From Akkermansiaceae bacterium (GTDB lineage: Bacteria; Verrucomicrobiota; Verrucomicrobiia; Verrucomicrobiales; Akkermansiaceae): DNA of 64,000 bases. The DNA lies in NCBI GenBank assembly GCA_019634595.1, contig JAHCBC010000003.1:744001-808000 (forward strand), written 5' to 3'. Of this stretch, positions 15,155-22,976 are shown piece by piece. The notes below the pieces were generated by a model. That model saw nothing but the letters and a program-made list of their open reading frames with translations. It made no database searches and had not been told where the DNA came from. A program made the translations under genes and the position numbers. Position 1 is the stretch's first letter, and each line of letters begins with the position of its first letter.

Positions 15155-16023
15155 AGCTCCCACACTTTGCCTTCGAACTGGAACAGATCACAGTCCCGAT
15201 CGACCACATCCTCCCGGTCAGAGTGCTCAAGGAGCCCGAGAAAAAATTCAAACGCTACCTGGACATCATCTCGACCATCCGTGAATCCCGCCTGATCGAA
15301 CCCCTGATGGTCTTCCCCCAGAAGGGCATCCCGAACCGATACCTCCTCACCGACGGCCACCTCCGTCTGGCGGCATGCCGGGAGCTCGGAGTGAAAGAAG
15401 TAAACTGTATCGTCTCACTCGACGACGAGAGCTATACCTACAATGCGAAAGTGAACCGCCTCGCACCGATCCAGGAACGGCGGATGATCCTCAAGGCGGT
15501 CGAGAACGGGGTTTCTATGGAGAAGATCGCCGCTGCCCTGAACGTGGATGTGAAGAAGATCAAGGATCGTCTCAAAGTCACCGCCGGTCTCTGCGATCAT
15601 GCGGTGGAGATCCTCAAGGACAAGCAGATGAGCCCCACCGCGCTCAAGCTGCTTTCCAAGGTGGTGCCCTCCCGGCAAATCGAGATCGCGGAACTGATGC
15701 TCAGCGCCCACAATTTCTCAGTGGTCTACGTGGAAGCCCTTCTGCTCTGCACGCCGAAAGACAAACTCTCATCGAAGGGCAAGGTCCAACGCAAGATCAA
15801 GCCAGAGGAATTGGCCCGGATGGAGATCGAAATGGATACGCTGGAGAAGGAATACAAAAACTGCGAGCAGGTCTTCTCCTCCAAGATGCTCGTCCTGACG
15901 GTTCTTCGCCGCTACGTGCTCCGGTTGCTGAAAAATGAGAAAGTGGATCGGTTCCTCAGTGCACGCCACTCGGGCATCCATGAAGAACTGACTGCCATCG
16001 TCGCCAACGAAACCGTCTGCTGA
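15151..16023 (+). CDS. ParB/RepB-like protein (second copy, RepB C-terminal type)
   Basis: 290 residues. The N-terminal part is a diverged ParB domain (LIEPLMVFPQK, LLTDGHLRLAACRELG, where the motif is GHLRLAA). The middle has MEKIAAALNVDVKKIKDRLK as a likely HTH. The long C-terminal half is helical (ARMEIEMDTLEKEYKNCEQV), as in the plasmid RepB C-terminal family. Start ATG 15151 overlaps the previous stop (ATGA). It completes the recombinase-ParB-RepB triad. The second ParB domain probably pairs with the first as a heteromeric complex; this is inference. Confidence 0.75.
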   Translation: MKLPHFAFELEQITVPIDHILPVRVLKEPEKKFKRYLDIISTIRESRLIEPLMVFPQKGIPNRYLLTDGHLRLAACRELGVKEVNCIVSLDDESYTYNAKVNRLAPIQERRMILKAVENGVSMEKIAAALNVDVKKIKDRLKVTAGLCDHAVEILKDKQMSPTALKLLSKVVPSRQIEIAELMLSAHNFSVVYVEALLLCTPKDKLSSKGKVQRKIKPEELARMEIEMDTLEKEYKNCEQVFSSKMLVLTVLRRYVLRLLKNEKVDRFLSARHSGIHEELTAIVANETVC

Positions 16024-16056
16024 ATCCCACTTTTGATCCCGTATCACAGGGAGCTT

Positions 16057-16070
16057 TCCCCATTTGGGGA
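16057..16070. terminator. Weak hairpin between convergent genes
   Basis: TCCCC (16057-16061) and GGGGA (16066-16070) pair around ATTT, between the end of the RepB-like gene (plus) and the end of the next gene (minus). There is no clear T-tract. It may help end both transcripts. Confidence 0.3.
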
Positions 16071-16126
16071 CTGAAGCGCTTTCTTAAGATCAAGGATGCA
16101 GTGCGGTGATTTCAGAAATCCTCCAC

Positions 16127-17488
16127 TTAGACAGGCTTTTTGTCTTTCGCCGACAACCTGACGGCAATATCGGCAAAATCCTCGACCGGAAACGCCCTTG
16201 TCCGCCATTTTTCACCCGCTTCCCCGCCGTCGTCCGCCGGTTCCCGTTCGATGACCCCGTCCTGTTCCAGAAATCCGAGCCGGATCTTCAGGTTTTCGGT
16301 TTCGGAGCGGTGGATTTTCCTCATGAGTTCGCGGAGCTTCAGTGGCTCCACTGACAGCTTGTCCACGATGGACGCGTCCCTCGCATCGGTGGAGCCGTTC
16401 TCCGGTGTCGGGAAGATCCTCCTCAAGGTATGGACGTGGAGCTCATGGATGAAGCGGGCGATCCTGCACGCCTTCGTCGCCAGGGCGGGGATCTTTTCAG
16501 GCTCGGAACCACGGTTTCTTTCGATCGCCCACAGGACGGTGGCGATGTTCCATGGCAGCATCGGACGGGGATTGACCACCTCCTGCTCCACACCCCCGAT
16601 GCTGAACCGCTCCGCCTGCGCGCGCACTTCGGCATCCAGCATCCCGATCACTTCCGGCTCCGGCAGGAATACCTTCGGATAATCGATCCGCAACTGGAGG
16701 ACCAGGTTGAAGAATCTCAGGTAGAGGCTCGATGTGTCAGTCACCGGAAATGGTTCCAGCGACAATTCCGGCACGCCCATGAGAACGCCGAAGCCCGGGA
16801 TCACTTCCATGCCCCGCTTCCGCAGAAGATCTGTCACCGGCCCGAATTCGGCCCATCCATGGATGGTCACGCGGGCTTCCGCCGAAGGTTTGGAAGCCAG
16901 CCGGTGAAGCGAGTTGGGCCGGAGCCTTTTGCCGAGGAGATCCCGGTAACACGCCTCTCCTTCCGCATAGGCCAGGAGGTGGGGACCGTAGGCGCTCAAC
17001 GGGGGTTCCTTGCGGACGGACCCGTTGCGGACATCATGGAGGAACTGGAAGGAAGCCGGCTTCATCGACGGCAGCCCGTGGATCATGGCGTCCTGCAAAG
17101 AAGGAGGCATGATGTGCCGGAGCGATGCGTGCGCCTTCACCAACCGCTTCGCCATCTTCACCTGCTCGGGCTTGATGCCGAGCGGCAACTTGATCTCCGC
17201 CCGGGAAGTGATCCGCTCCTGCAGGTCGAGCGCTCCACCGGTCGCCGCAGTGAACCAATAGGGGCACCGGTCGTCTCGGCTCAGCAGGGTGACCGGTGTG
17301 CCGATCAACTGCGGAACCTGGTCCACATGGGTTTTGTAGCAGGCCATCCCGCCCACCACCGCCGTCGCGAGAAGCAGGGCGTGGGCGATCAGGTAAGGAG
17401 CCGGAACTCCTGTCGCCTGGGCGACGTTGAGGCACCCGGCGATGAGTAGATCCGTCTCGAAGGAAGGTTCGTCACGCATCGGAGCCAT
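16127..17488 (-). CDS. Unrecognised 453-aa protein, second gene of a pair
   Basis: Starts MAPMRDEPSFETDLLIAGCL. It has a hydrophobic helix near residues 30-50 (YLIAHALLLATAVVGGMACY), then mixed alpha/beta sequence, a helical stretch (IPALATKACRIARFIHELHV) and a Lys-rich end. It overlaps the upstream gene by 17 nt, so both are one operon. Its layout faintly recalls DUF3987-type proteins of mobile elements, but no Walker A motif is present. I cannot assign a function. Confidence 0.6.
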   Translation of the reverse strand: MAPMRDEPSFETDLLIAGCLNVAQATGVPAPYLIAHALLLATAVVGGMACYKTHVDQVPQLIGTPVTLLSRDDRCPYWFTAATGGALDLQERITSRAEIKLPLGIKPEQVKMAKRLVKAHASLRHIMPPSLQDAMIHGLPSMKPASFQFLHDVRNGSVRKEPPLSAYGPHLLAYAEGEACYRDLLGKRLRPNSLHRLASKPSAEARVTIHGWAEFGPVTDLLRKRGMEVIPGFGVLMGVPELSLEPFPVTDTSSLYLRFFNLVLQLRIDYPKVFLPEPEVIGMLDAEVRAQAERFSIGGVEQEVVNPRPMLPWNIATVLWAIERNRGSEPEKIPALATKACRIARFIHELHVHTLRRIFPTPENGSTDARDASIVDKLSVEPLKLRELMRKIHRSETENLKIRLGFLEQDGVIEREPADDGGEAGEKWRTRAFPVEDFADIAVRLSAKDKKPV

Positions 17489-18938
17489 CCGCCAGGGATG
17501 CGAGAAAGAGGTCGGGGCTCACCTCATCGAATTTCCGCGCTCCGATCACCAGCTTTCCGTCCGGTTGGCGTCCCAGCACCTCGGCCCCGACCAGCACATC
17601 CACCAGCGGCCGGTAGAGCGAGGTCTTCTGCTGGTCGAACGAGCGCACCAGCGCGGTGAATGAAAGAATACGCTTCTCTTCGATCTTGCGGATGATCGAG
17701 CGGACACGGCGCAGGATCTCCTCGCGCCGCGCCGCCTGGCCCAGTTCCACCCAGCGGAGGCAATGCCTGCGGAGAATCTGCCTAGCTGCGGCGAAGACGG
17801 CTGCGATCACCTCGTCGTCATCCGGTGGCTCGAACTCGCGCATGTGCGCCCGCAGGTAGAGGAAGGTCCAGGCCAATGAAAGAGGCAGCCCCCTGACACT
17901 GGCTCCGACCTTCACACCCGCGGAATCGCATTCGGCAAGGTAGCGGACGTTCTCCTCCTGGAAGCGGAATGCGCTCTGGTCCGACTTGAATCCCGCATCG
18001 AGTGGCATGCCATCGCGGCGAAGGATGATTACCCTGCCGACCACCCTTGAGAAAAGGTTGAAGAAGTAGCTCGAATTCACATCCGCGACGCAACGAGCCG
18101 GCGTGTTGGACAGCAGGACCGAATGTTCCAACAGGCGGGTAAGGTCCGCGAACTGGCTCTGGATAACGTCGTTGTCCGCGCTGAAGATCGCCTGGAGGCC
18201 ACACGGCCGACTGTGCTCGACGCTGACAGGGTATTTCGGGCTGGGAAGCATCGTCTCCGTCCCCTTGAGGATGCCCAGCAGGCGGGAAAGCTCCTGCCTT
18301 CGTTTCGGCGAGCCGGTGGATTCCAGGCTCATTCCCACCCCGAGCGCGTGCGAGAGATGGCAGCCGATGAGCAGCTTCGGAACGTCCGCCAAGGCCGGGG
18401 ATTCCAACAGCACGGCAGGACGGAGGAGCGATTCGATCCGCCGCTGCCTCAGGTCCGGTCGCAGGTCCTCCTCCGAGGAACGCGGCCGTTCATCGTCCTG
18501 CTCGAATCCCAGGTTCGCCCGGAGCTCCCTGATGTTCATGATCTCCAGATAGGAGTTGGTATCGGCTTTGGCCGGATCACCCGCGAACGAAGCGTGGAGA
18601 ACGTACCGCAATTCGCCCGGGTTGATTCCCGCCGCCCTCTCCAGGATCTGGCGGTTCGCCATCCGCGGTCCGTTCAGCAGGAACTCCATGGCCTGGGGCA
18701 AGGCACCCTGTGACTCGGGAACGACAAGATCCAGCTTCGGCACCTTCACCTTTCCCCAAGGCAGGTCCAGCAACGCCGTAGGTGCCGCCAGCCCTCCGAG
18801 GATCGACGAGCACACGACCAGCACGTTGTCGGTATCCACCCCCAGCGTTCCCGCCCAATGAGATACCCCTGTCAGCACCCGGGCGTCGGGTTTTGGGGGC
18901 TCAGCCCCGGAAGAATGTTCGTTGATGGAGGTCTTCAT
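17472..18938 (-). CDS. Unrecognised 488-aa protein, first gene of a pair
   Basis: Starts MKTSINEHSSGAEPPKPDAR. A hydrophobic segment (NVLVVCSSILGGLAAPTALL) is followed by KLDLVVPESQGALPQAMEFL, where a P-loop would sit in DUF3987-like proteins; here GKS is missing. A later region (NTPARCVADVNSSYFFNLFS) may be the remnant of an NTPase core. The C-terminal part is helical with a winged-helix-like end. The general order of segments parallels its downstream neighbour, so the two may be old paralogs. ATG 18938 is chosen because the protein faces the divergent promoter at 18939-19121. Confidence 0.55.
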   Translation of the reverse strand: MKTSINEHSSGAEPPKPDARVLTGVSHWAGTLGVDTDNVLVVCSSILGGLAAPTALLDLPWGKVKVPKLDLVVPESQGALPQAMEFLLNGPRMANRQILERAAGINPGELRYVLHASFAGDPAKADTNSYLEIMNIRELRANLGFEQDDERPRSSEEDLRPDLRQRRIESLLRPAVLLESPALADVPKLLIGCHLSHALGVGMSLESTGSPKRRQELSRLLGILKGTETMLPSPKYPVSVEHSRPCGLQAIFSADNDVIQSQFADLTRLLEHSVLLSNTPARCVADVNSSYFFNLFSRVVGRVIILRRDGMPLDAGFKSDQSAFRFQEENVRYLAECDSAGVKVGASVRGLPLSLAWTFLYLRAHMREFEPPDDDEVIAAVFAAARQILRRHCLRWVELGQAARREEILRRVRSIIRKIEEKRILSFTALVRSFDQQKTSLYRPLVDVLVGAEVLGRQPDGKLVIGARKFDEVSPDLFLASLADGSDA

Positions 18939-19002
18939 CTTCGTCGTGAGAAAAGATGCCCCGGCAGGGGAGAACGTAAAGCCAAACACATTCGCAACCT
19001 GC

Positions 19003-19029
19003 TAATATTTCGCCACATACAAAATATTA
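19003..19029. promoter_or_regulatory. AT-rich inverted repeat in divergent promoter
   Basis: TAATATTT (19003-19010) and AAAATATTA (19021-19029) are inverted arms 10 nt apart. They sit between the minus-strand unknown pair and the plus-strand radical-SAM gene. This is a likely operator or promoter element serving both directions. Confidence 0.4.
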
Positions 19030-19121
19030 TCAGTCCACATGAGTTCACAGCGGATCACGCCGGTTCGTCCCGATTTTCCGGATTTGACGACCCCTCCGTC
19101 ACCCCGGATGGGAGATCTTCC

Positions 19122-20771
19122 ATGAACCAAGAAATGTTTCCTCCCACCGTCCTCGGCCAGCGCACCACCATGAACGGAAAGCCGGTCATCCATCGCCCCG
19201 CAAAAACAGTCCTGACAATTCCCAGCCCTGAATTCGGCGAGAAGCTCCTCTGTGACAGCGCGGTCCTGAACCTCGGGGACGCCTGCGCCTTCAGCTGCGA
19301 GTTCTGCTACGTGTCGTCCATCATGTACAAGCTGGACAAGGAGCTCATCGAGGAGCACCTGAAACGTCCCTGCAAACCTGCGGACTTCTCCAAGGTCACC
19401 ATCCGCCGCCAGGATGCCATCAAGCTTCTCCGGAGCCAGTTGCTTGATGCCAAGGGCCGCCCCATCTATCCCCACGGGGATGACAACCGGGTCGTATTCA
19501 TGTCCAGCTTGGTAGATCCCGCCGCCAACATGGAGCTACTCCGGGAAACCGCCGAAGCCTGCAACCTCATCCTGAACCATACCTCCTGGCAGATCCGCCT
19601 ACTCAGCAAGAGCAACCTGCTTTACAAGCTCGTGGCCGACAACCTCATCCCGGAGAAGTTCCACCAGCGTCTGATCTTCGGTTTCTCCACCGGCACGCTC
19701 GACGACCGGGTCGCCCGCGCCATTGAAACCGGCACGCCGCTGGTGTCAAAACGGCTGGAGGCGCTCCGCTGGCTCCAGGACCGCGGATTGCGCACCTATG
19801 GCATGATCTGTCCCAGCCTTCCGCAGGCAAACTACGATGAATTTTCCCGCCAGGTGTGCGAGGCGATCCGCGCGGACCGCTGCGAGCACGTGTGGGCGGA
19901 GGTTCTCAATGTACGCGGACAGTCGTTGACCCGCTGTATCGACAGCCTCCGGAGCGCCGGCCTTGCACAGGTTGCCAACCAGCTCTCGGAAGTCGGTGGC
20001 ACCGGCAACACCGAAACATGGGAACTCTACGCACGCGATACCTTCGAGGCGCACGCCCGCCATGTTCCTGCGGGCAAATTGCGTTTCCTGCAGTACGTCA
20101 CGAAATCCAGCACGGACTGGTGGGACCAACAACGCGGACGCGGCGGAATTCCCCTGGGTGCGGCAGCAAGGCGCCACGCGGAAAATTCCGCGCCCTCCAC
20201 CCCGGAACCCAAGCTGGACCAAGAGGACGAAGCCTATCTGAAAGCGCGGGAACGGATCGTCCGTGCGGCCATCAAATCCAGCGTCGCCGCTGCCCGTGCC
20301 CTCCATGAAATCCACACCTATAAGGATGGCCTGCTTTGGAAGAAAGATCACCCCACTTTCGAGGCCTACTGCCGTGTCCGCTGGAATTACGGCAAGTCCC
20401 ACGCCTACCGTCTCAAGGAGTGCGGTGGGTTCATCGGTGAAATCGAGTCGGCGGGTGGAAGCCCTCTTCCTCTCTCGGAAGGCCAGATCCGTCCATTGCT
20501 CCAGTTGCCTCCCCAGAACCGGGTGGAGTGCTGGGAGAAGATCACGGCCGGTCACAAGCCGGAAGAACTGACCGCCAGGATGATTGCCGATGACGTGGGG
20601 AAATTCGCCGCCAGCCGGAACATCGACATCGACCGCCACCGGCAACAGCCGGAACCATCACAACGCGCCACCAAAATATTGGACCAACTCCGGAAGGTCG
20701 CTGCGGGCATGGAGCGCGGTAACGACATCGGAAAACTGATCGACCGGATCCACGGCCTGATGGTGGAGTGA
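19122..20771 (+). CDS. Radical-SAM protein (spore-photoproduct-lyase-like) fused to a plasmid-type DNA-binding domain
   Basis: 549 residues. The SAM cluster motif CAFSCEFC (Cys 55, 59, 62) follows VLNLGDA, as in SplB-type DNA lesion lyases and related radical-SAM enzymes. The core continues with VVFMSSLVDPAA and LLSKSNLLYKL. After residue ~350 a linker leads to a C-terminal domain (ALHEIHTYKDGLLWKKDHPT, FEAYCRVRWNYGKSHAYRL), a helical module seen in phage and plasmid DNA-binding or ParB-related proteins. A substrate cannot be assigned; a DNA-directed reaction is inferred from the fusion. A GGGAGA ribosome site precedes ATG 19122. Alternative: a phage-type SAM protein of unknown chemistry. Confidence 0.75.
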   Translation: MNQEMFPPTVLGQRTTMNGKPVIHRPAKTVLTIPSPEFGEKLLCDSAVLNLGDACAFSCEFCYVSSIMYKLDKELIEEHLKRPCKPADFSKVTIRRQDAIKLLRSQLLDAKGRPIYPHGDDNRVVFMSSLVDPAANMELLRETAEACNLILNHTSWQIRLLSKSNLLYKLVADNLIPEKFHQRLIFGFSTGTLDDRVARAIETGTPLVSKRLEALRWLQDRGLRTYGMICPSLPQANYDEFSRQVCEAIRADRCEHVWAEVLNVRGQSLTRCIDSLRSAGLAQVANQLSEVGGTGNTETWELYARDTFEAHARHVPAGKLRFLQYVTKSSTDWWDQQRGRGGIPLGAAARRHAENSAPSTPEPKLDQEDEAYLKARERIVRAAIKSSVAAARALHEIHTYKDGLLWKKDHPTFEAYCRVRWNYGKSHAYRLKECGGFIGEIESAGGSPLPLSEGQIRPLLQLPPQNRVECWEKITAGHKPEELTARMIADDVGKFAASRNIDIDRHRQQPEPSQRATKILDQLRKVAAGMERGNDIGKLIDRIHGLMVE

Positions 20772-20784
20772 GAGACGTAAGAGA

Positions 20785-20810
20785 CCGGTCTTCCGTGTCA
20801 GGAAGACCGG
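20785..20810. terminator. Perfect 10-bp hairpin between convergent genes
   Basis: CCGGTCTTCC (20785-20794) pairs with GGAAGACCGG (20801-20810) around GTGTCA. It lies between the radical-SAM gene (plus) and the XRE-like gene (minus), so it probably terminates both. There is no T-tract, so it may not be a classic intrinsic terminator. Confidence 0.55.
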
Positions 20811-20826
20811 CTACTTGGACGTCACC

Positions 20827-21318
20827 CTACTTGCTCTCGCCCAACTTCATCATCAGGTCGTCGAAATTCTTGCGGTCGCCTTCCTCCAGTTCACCGATCA
20901 GCTTGTCACGCCACGCCGCCAACAAACCGTCCACGAGCTTCGCGTAGGGTGACGATGCCGGAACCTGGATAGATTCCGCCTCCGCCCGCAGCCGCGCCGC
21001 CAGACTGCGATTCTCCGCAATCTCATGCTTCACCAGGTCGATCACCGTCTGATGGGTCAAGGTTCCACCCAGTTCCGCAAGAGGAGTATCCGGGGAAATG
21101 GAAGGATCGAGCAACCACTCCACGCTGGTACCCGTGCGGTCGCGGATCTGACGGGCCACCTTTCCCGGGATCTTCTCCTTTCCCTCAAGCACCCGGACAT
21201 AGGGCTCGGAGCGCTCGATCAGGTCCGCGAAGCCCCTCTGGGTGCCGAACTGGTGAAGGGCGGGATGGCCGCCGATGAATTTCCTGAGCAGTTTGATAGG
21301 ATTACCCTGTTTCGACAT
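20827..21318 (-). CDS. HTH (XRE-like) regulator
   Basis: 163 residues. Residues 20-70 read as an XRE-type HTH (HQFGTQRGFADLIERSEPYV, followed by RVLEGKEKIPGKVARQIRD). A helical C-terminal part (VKHEIAENRSLAARLRAEAE) could dimerise. It is transcribed away from the AlpA-like/reverse transcriptase operon, with a 125-nt AT-rich divergent spacer, and is the natural candidate repressor for that operon. No effector domain was recognised. Confidence 0.7.
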   Translation of the reverse strand: MSKQGNPIKLLRKFIGGHPALHQFGTQRGFADLIERSEPYVRVLEGKEKIPGKVARQIRDRTGTSVEWLLDPSISPDTPLAELGGTLTHQTVIDLVKHEIAENRSLAARLRAEAESIQVPASSPYAKLVDGLLAAWRDKLIGELEEGDRKNFDDLMMKLGESK

Positions 21319-21443
21319 GGCGAATGCGAAGCCATGCTAATTCATCAGCATTTAAGATCAATTCTTTTTTATTTATAGCGTTACTTTCTGCGATTCTTTT
21401 TTACTTGCGAGTACTCGGCAGGAGGATTCTATTCCGTCCAGCC
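21319..21443. promoter_or_regulatory. Divergent promoter of the RT operon with repeats
   Basis: The spacer is much more AT-rich than its surroundings. It holds an inverted pair ATGCT/AGCAT with an 8-nt spacer near 21335-21352, and two direct copies of the motif ATTCTTTTTTA, at about 21361-21371 and 21403-21413. These are candidate operators for the XRE-like regulator. An AGGAGG at 21420-21425 is 18 nt from the AlpA-like start, too far to be its normal ribosome site. Confidence 0.4.
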
Positions 21444-21671
21444 ATGAGCTCTTCGTCCTCCTCACCCAACGACCAGAACGCGCCGACGCCAACGGTCATG
21501 CTTACCCGTCAGGACCTCTCCAATCGTTGGAAAGTGTCCATCCTCACGATCAAGCGCCGCGAGAAGGACCAGAGCAACGGCTACCCGAAGCCGATCCGCA
21601 TCGGCCCCCGCATGATCCGTTACCGCGAGTCCGACATCCTCGCCTACGAAAGCCAGCAACAGATCGCCTGA
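21444..21671 (+). CDS. AlpA/excisionase-like HTH protein
   Basis: 75 residues. After a Ser-rich head, VMLTRQDLSNRWKVSILTIK is a MerR-type winged HTH, followed by IRIGPRMIRYRESDILAYE, the standard AlpA/Xis pattern in which an Arg-rich strand leads into the DILAYE helix. Such proteins act as excisionases or activators in integrated elements. It ends 7 nt before the reverse transcriptase start, so the two are co-transcribed. Confidence 0.75.
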   Translation: MSSSSSSPNDQNAPTPTVMLTRQDLSNRWKVSILTIKRREKDQSNGYPKPIRIGPRMIRYRESDILAYESQQQIA

Positions 21672-21678
21672 CCTGGTC

Positions 21679-22779
21679 ATGTATCCTTCGCTGCCATACT
21701 TGCAGATGCTGCTGATCGCGGAAATGCGATCCCGCAACCCTGACCGCAGCCGTATCGAACAGCTGGAGCAAACAATCCTCCAGCACCCCGACCTCCGCAA
21801 ACAGGTCACTGAGCACGTCCGGAACGGTAACCGCGACGTCACCGTCCAGGCCTTTGATCCGAGTCATCGCCCGGGCATCCTCCGCATCGTCAGAATCCCG
21901 AAAGGAACCAAGGTCCGCATCACCTACTCCCCTGACGACCGCGACTACGTCCAGTCACTCTACTGGTACCTCGGCATCCTCCTTCCGATCACGGAGAGCC
22001 ACCTCTGCGACCACACACATGCCTACCGACCGAGACGGGGCATCCAGACAGAGATCCGTCAGATCCTCTCGGTGATCACCACAGGATACGACCACCAGGT
22101 CGTCATCGCCCAGGAGGACGTGAAATTCTGCTTCGATCATGCACCGATCGCATTGATCCTCCACATGCTGCCACCGTGGACAGCCGGACAAGTGATCCTG
22201 CTGCAACAACGCTACCGGGAGACGGTCATCCCGAACGGTATGCGGCCACAAGGAGGCCCCCAGGGACACCCGGCCATCTGCGCCCTCGTCAACCTGGTCC
22301 TCGACCACATCCTCGCACCTACCCGCAAACGGTTCGAAGGACACGCTACCCTCATCAACTTCTCCGACGATTTCGCATTCGTCGGCACCGGCGATTATGT
22401 CCGGGAGATGAGGAAGGAAGTGCAGGCAGCGCTCAACGCCCATGGTATGACGCTCAACCCTGATAAGCGCCGGACCACCCGTGTGGGTCCCGGAGCCAAG
22501 GTGATCATCCTCGGACTTGAATTCGAATGGATGGCAGCAGACCCACGGCCGATCATCCGCCCGAAGCGGCAGGCCTACCGGAACCTCAGCGACAAGATCG
22601 CCGGGGCGACCCACAACAAGCACATCCAGGCCATCATCAGAAGCTGGAAGGCCCACTATATCGCGCTGTGCAACGACGCTGACCACGACCGCAGAACCCA
22701 AGAAGCCATCAGCGAGGGGCTCCGACGCCACTCCGCCGGCAAGCCGCAAACCTCTCGCCCCAATTTCGGGGGAATTTAG
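21679..22779 (+). CDS. Group-II-like reverse transcriptase with FSDD active site
   Basis: 366 residues. RT motifs appear in order: RIVRIPKGTKVRITYSPDDR, HAYRPRRG, VVIAQEDVKFCFD (first catalytic Asp), RPQGGPQGHPAICALVN, NFSDDFAFVG (catalytic Asp pair near residue 229), HGMTLNPDKRR, and VIILGLEF. The usual YADD is FSDD and the usual QGGxxSP is QGGPQGHP, so it is diverged from intron RTs. The C-terminus has a short thumb-like region (HIQAIIRSWKAHYIAL) but no endonuclease domain. No group II intron domain V was seen. It may belong to the domesticated group-II-like RTs linked to defence or repair. The partner RNA is unknown. Confidence 0.85.
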   Translation: MYPSLPYLQMLLIAEMRSRNPDRSRIEQLEQTILQHPDLRKQVTEHVRNGNRDVTVQAFDPSHRPGILRIVRIPKGTKVRITYSPDDRDYVQSLYWYLGILLPITESHLCDHTHAYRPRRGIQTEIRQILSVITTGYDHQVVIAQEDVKFCFDHAPIALILHMLPPWTAGQVILLQQRYRETVIPNGMRPQGGPQGHPAICALVNLVLDHILAPTRKRFEGHATLINFSDDFAFVGTGDYVREMRKEVQAALNAHGMTLNPDKRRTTRVGPGAKVIILGLEFEWMAADPRPIIRPKRQAYRNLSDKIAGATHNKHIQAIIRSWKAHYIALCNDADHDRRTQEAISEGLRRHSAGKPQTSRPNFGGI

Positions 22780-22875
22780 AAATCAATACCGGCACGCCGA
22801 TCGTGCCGCGGGCTCCGAAGACCCGCTCTGCAACGTCAGCAACTTCATCACGGCGGTCGCCACCGGGCGACCGCC
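22758..22875 (+). ncRNA. Hairpin array after the RT gene; candidate RT-associated RNA
   Basis: Four stems follow one another: CCCC/GGGG at 22758-22771 (over the RT stop region), GGCACG/CGTGCC at 22791-22807, GCGGG/CCCGC at 22808-22826, and GGCGGTCGCC/GGCGACCGCC at 22852-22875 with a 4-nt loop. The 197-nt gap between the RT and ParB-like genes has no convincing reading frame. A structured RNA template or primer, as in retrons, is possible. mRNA processing or translational control is the plainer alternative. Confidence 0.4.
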
Positions 22876-22976
22876 TCTCCCGCACTTTGACAATTTTCCG
22901 CTCTCCCGCCCCGGGCACCCTGTCCAGGTCGGATCTGCCGCCCGTCATGGGCAACATCACAAGGAAACACGAAACA

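Noticed and set aside
16127..18938. DUF3987/VapE-type NTPases
   Set aside because: The general layout is only faintly similar and Walker A is absent in both; kept as unknown.
21679..22779. Group II intron or diversity-generating retroelement around the RT
   Set aside because: No domain V/VI structure, no maturase or endonuclease domain, no template/variable repeat pair and no lectin-fold target gene seen.
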